Part shown: one piece after another, positions 61,157 through 64,000 of the stretch | How positions within the stretch are numbered: the stretch's first letter is position 1 | Layout of the letters: each line of letters starts with the position of its first letter | From: Andrena cerasifolii | Taxonomy: Eukaryota; Arthropoda; Insecta; Hymenoptera; Andrenidae | DNA length: 64,000 nucleotides | Assembly (NCBI RefSeq): GCF_050908995.1 | Contig: NC_135126.1 | Coordinates: forward strand, 15,500,001 to 15,564,000 | Reading direction: 5' to 3' | Made by a program: the position numbers and the translations under genes | The notes under the pieces: generated by a model | What the model was told of the DNA's origin: nothing | What the model saw: the letters and a program-made list of their open reading frames with translations, nothing else | Databases searched by the model: none

Positions 61157-62632
61157 CCCTGGTAGCATTTATTGGTTAGGAGTTTGTTGGGCCAATAACG
61201 TGTTATCCGTTGGCCAACTGTTGGAGTGTCCCGCTATTTTTAAATGGGCCAACGATTGTAATCAACGCAGGCCCAACTGAAGATTTCTTTCCATGCCCAA
61301 CTAAACCCACATAGCACAGACATCTTAAAGACGTCAATTGTGCGTCCGTTTTAAGTCTGGACGGCTTTAGAGCGTCTTTAGACGTCTGTGTGCTATCTGG
61401 GAAGGCTTCTTTCCAAAAGACGTCTTAAAGACGTCCAGAAGGCGTATTTTTCAAGTCTGGTTTAGGACAAAAGAAATTCGCGGTGAGGAGAATCGAACCC
61501 AAACTTTCCGCTTACGAAGCAACCGCTGTTCGCAACTACCAAACACATTTCCTTGTAAACACTTCTAATTTCTAGTTATATAACTAGTATTATTTGTTTA
61601 TAAAAACTGCGCAGTGACGCGAAATATTCTACAAAATATCACCATTCGAGCTTTAGACTCATTCCTTAAAATTTCACATTCGTCTTAAGACAGACGTCCT
61701 CGTTACGTATTTATAAATAAGAGAAGAAAAATTACAACTTGGAATAAGGAAGAGTGGAGTCATTTCGAACAGCTAAGCAAAAAACCAAACAAAACGAAAA
61801 CTATGTGAGAAATGAATTTGTTTGTTATTTACAAACATACTTAAACTATTCATCTATAAAGTACTGTGACGACTTTTTGAAAAAGTATAATAAAAATCAA
61901 CTTTTTAGTGAAAAAGTAAAACCCTTGGTGTTTGTGATTACTCAACTGCCGTGGGGTTATCACGAACAGAGTGCTAAATATCCACGGTTCGAGATTACCC
62001 CATCCGATTTGTTCGTCAATACCCCTTGACATCAAAAAATAAAAAAGAATTTATTTCAGAGGTTAGAATCATGATTCAAGCAACGCGTTGGTCACAAAAT
62101 GTTGGTAAAAAAGTTCTGTATTTTAGATTAAAAATAACAATTGTATCATTAATTCAACAGTAATTACATGCAATTGAAAATGGACAAAATATTACTTGAA
62201 ACATGATGAAAATAATAAATTGTGTTTATCTTGAATAGCATGAGCGTTCTGCATTTATTACTTTCTGCCCGGCGTTGGATACGACCTAAACTATTAGCTA
62301 GTGGAGAGGGAACATCGTTTTTATTTATTAAAATGCCGTAACCATCGCATTCGCGATTACCCCGCGTTCATGTTTACCCCACTCTCCCTTATAATAACTC
62401 ATATTTGAAAGTAGCAAATTTTCTGACATTTGTAAGACGACATTTAATCAACGTTGTAAATTTTTTATTATTTAACCAACCATAGTAATTGTAGGCCCAA
62501 TATTGAATATTTGTAGGCAAACTGTCGTAAGTTTTTTTTGTCAGCAAATTTGTAGGCAAAACACTAACTATATCCCAACTAATTTCCAACTGTTGCCTAC
62601 CGTTGGCCAACCAAAAATGCTACTAAGTAGGG
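61157..62632. mobile_element. Composite transposon relic with inverted GTAGCATTT ends
   Basis: Left end CCCTGGTAGCATTTATTGGTT, right end inverse CCAAAAATGCTACTAAGTAGGG, with GTTGGCC(C)AAC words repeated near both ends. Inside are a hairpin (about 61309-61397: ATAGCACAGAC against GTCTGTGTGCTAT), a tRNA-like segment, and an unrecognised 91-codon frame at 61754-62029. No transposase is recognised. Confidence 0.5.
61481..61552 (-). repeat. tRNA-like segment (Pol III box A/B remnant)
   Basis: On the minus strand, TGGTAGTTGCGA resembles box A and, about 40 nt later, GGGTTCGATTC matches box B. An anticodon arm-like stretch lies between, but I cannot form a good acceptor stem. It is more likely a tRNA-derived repeat than a functional tRNA gene. 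Confidence 0.4.
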
Positions 62633-62706
62633 TTAGATCTCGCGGGTGTCAGTCAATGATGTCACCATACATCGCCGAAACCACGTGATCATTTTATTCA
62701 TCCGTT

Positions 62707-62874
62707 GAGTCGACTAAATTTCTATTCGAATAAATTTTCAGTCAAATAAAAAATCATTCGTTATTGTCGAATAATTTCATTTTATTCGATTATTTTATTC
62801 GAAGATTATTAGAATAAAAATTTATTCGCACATATTTATTTAAACACTGATTCGAATGAAAATTTAGTCGACTC
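62707..62874. mobile_element. ATTCGAATAA-rich MITE (copy 2)
   Basis: 168 bp with exact terminal inverted repeats GAGTCGACTAAATTT. The interior is made of ATTCGAATAA-type words. It belongs to the family of the 60.9-kb copy. Confidence 0.7.
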
Positions 62875-64000
62875 GCTCAGCTTTCTTTCTCCCGCATCTT
62901 CACAGTGACCACTACCGATATCAGCTTAACCGATCGCCGTTTCCTCTCCCGCAAGTATCTTCCTCCGTCAATCTTTATTATCCACTCTCCTCGGTCAGTG
63001 GATGATAGTGCGAGGTGCGATGATTCGCGCCGCGACTGAATACGAGCAGCCACGAGCCGGACGCGTTACAATGGGACAGGTTTCTCGAATATTTCGAAGC
63101 GCTATCTCCGTCCTTGTAACTCCATAAGCGGGGGGATTTGCTTGACGCGGCGCGCAAGTACCAACAAGGGGAGGAAACTTTGCGGAATTCGGCGAGAAAC
63201 TGGAAAGTTCGGAACACGCGCTGCCCCACACCACCCCTCCCCCGCAGCCCTGCTGTTCGCGCGAAGAATTTTCGGGGTGGTTGTTGACAAGTTTCGGAAA
63301 GTCGCTCATGAATATCTTCGACCGGTCGTCGGCCAGCCAACTTTGATGGGTACATGCCCTTCAGGCATCCCGGCGATGCGTCCGTCCCGAATATCAGTAA
63401 GCACACGCGTGCCCTTCTTGTTTACCCTACCCCCCAACCCCTTGTCGCTCCTCCCTCGATTCGCCTCACCGTCCTTTCCGTTTTCTTCGCATAAACGCCG
63501 TGAGATGGGGGGTATTAAATAACCTGCGAATAGCTTATAAGAAACTCCTCTCCCTTGAACCCTCGTCTGGGTATTTTCGACGAGCTTATGCTCGTTCTGG
63601 GGAAACCATTTGCGTAATCTACCTGCTCGTAGCCAGTCAGGTGCTTTCTGTCTTTATTCTGATTTTTATGTAAACTTCTCGTGGCTCCAGGGCCAGTGTC
63701 TATTGTATTACTTAGGTCGTCCCACAAGTAACGAGGGTTTTCCCGGAGATCAGTTTTAAACAATCGAACTCGTCGCGATCGGTATTTAAATACGTGAGGG
63801 GACCTTCGCGGAATGTTGCGTGATAAGTTGACGAGTGTAAATCGGAATAGTGCAGGTATTAGAATTAGGTTGATAAAGGGTAAAGGAAATAATGCAACTG
63901 TAGCGGTGAAGAAGATACACGAGGTGTGTGAGGTTTAAGAAGTTTGGAACCTCGTGCTGAGTAACGATTTAACTACTTAACCCGGCGTTGGTAAGGTGGA
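62875..64000. other. Gene-free stretch to the window end
   Basis: GC-rich to 63.5 kb, then moderate. Frames on both strands lack motifs. Presumably still intronic to the gene starting at 51.1 kb. Confidence 0.25.

Noticed and set aside
61481..61552. Functional tRNA gene
   Set aside because: Box A and B signals are present but no proper acceptor stem forms, and it lies inside a transposon relic.

Overview
The window is insect nuclear DNA, most likely from a hymenopteran (bee, ant or wasp). It carries a complete, intron-rich set of exons for a DNMT3-type de novo DNA methyltransferase, a gene Hymenoptera keep and Diptera have lost, and for a KDM7/PHF8-type demethylase. The rest is CpG-rich intergenic DNA with simple repeats and many short non-autonomous transposons. 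No prokaryotic features are present. I cannot name the species.

Layout. 1-22.5 kb: no gene I can support. It holds MITEs (one with clean TTAA target duplications), a 1-kb fold-back element, microsatellites and a 5S-rRNA-derived SINE with a 17-bp target-site duplication. 22.5-39.1 kb: the gene cluster. KDM7/PHF8 (minus, 13 exons, 930 aa) and NOL9 (plus, 7 exons, 862 aa) are divergent, with about 840 bp between their start codons. DNMT3 (minus, 17 visible coding exons, at least 1255 aa) converges on NOL9 across 1.55 kb of nested transposons, including a solo LTR with a 5-bp target duplication. 39.1-49.4 kb: no gene; DNMT3 leader exons may lie here. It contains palindromic elements, GC-rich low-complexity DNA and a 1.16-kb fold-back. 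49.4-51.3 kb: a CpG-rich leader and the first coding exon (plus) of a glutamine-rich protein that continues outside the window. 51.3-64 kb: probably the first intron of that gene, ending in a nest of transposons.

Exon structures were assembled by hand. I joined reading frames at splice sites, required every exon phase to agree, and matched protein motifs from memory of the human families. All three genes close in phase from their first visible exon to the stop.

Functionally, KDM7 (an eraser of repressive histone methylation) and DNMT3 (a DNA methylation writer) sit within 17 kb of each other, separated by the rRNA-processing kinase NOL9. The most notable observation is that this DNMT3 has two tandem PWWP domains. 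Each is split by introns at the same two places and phases, which suggests internal exon duplication.
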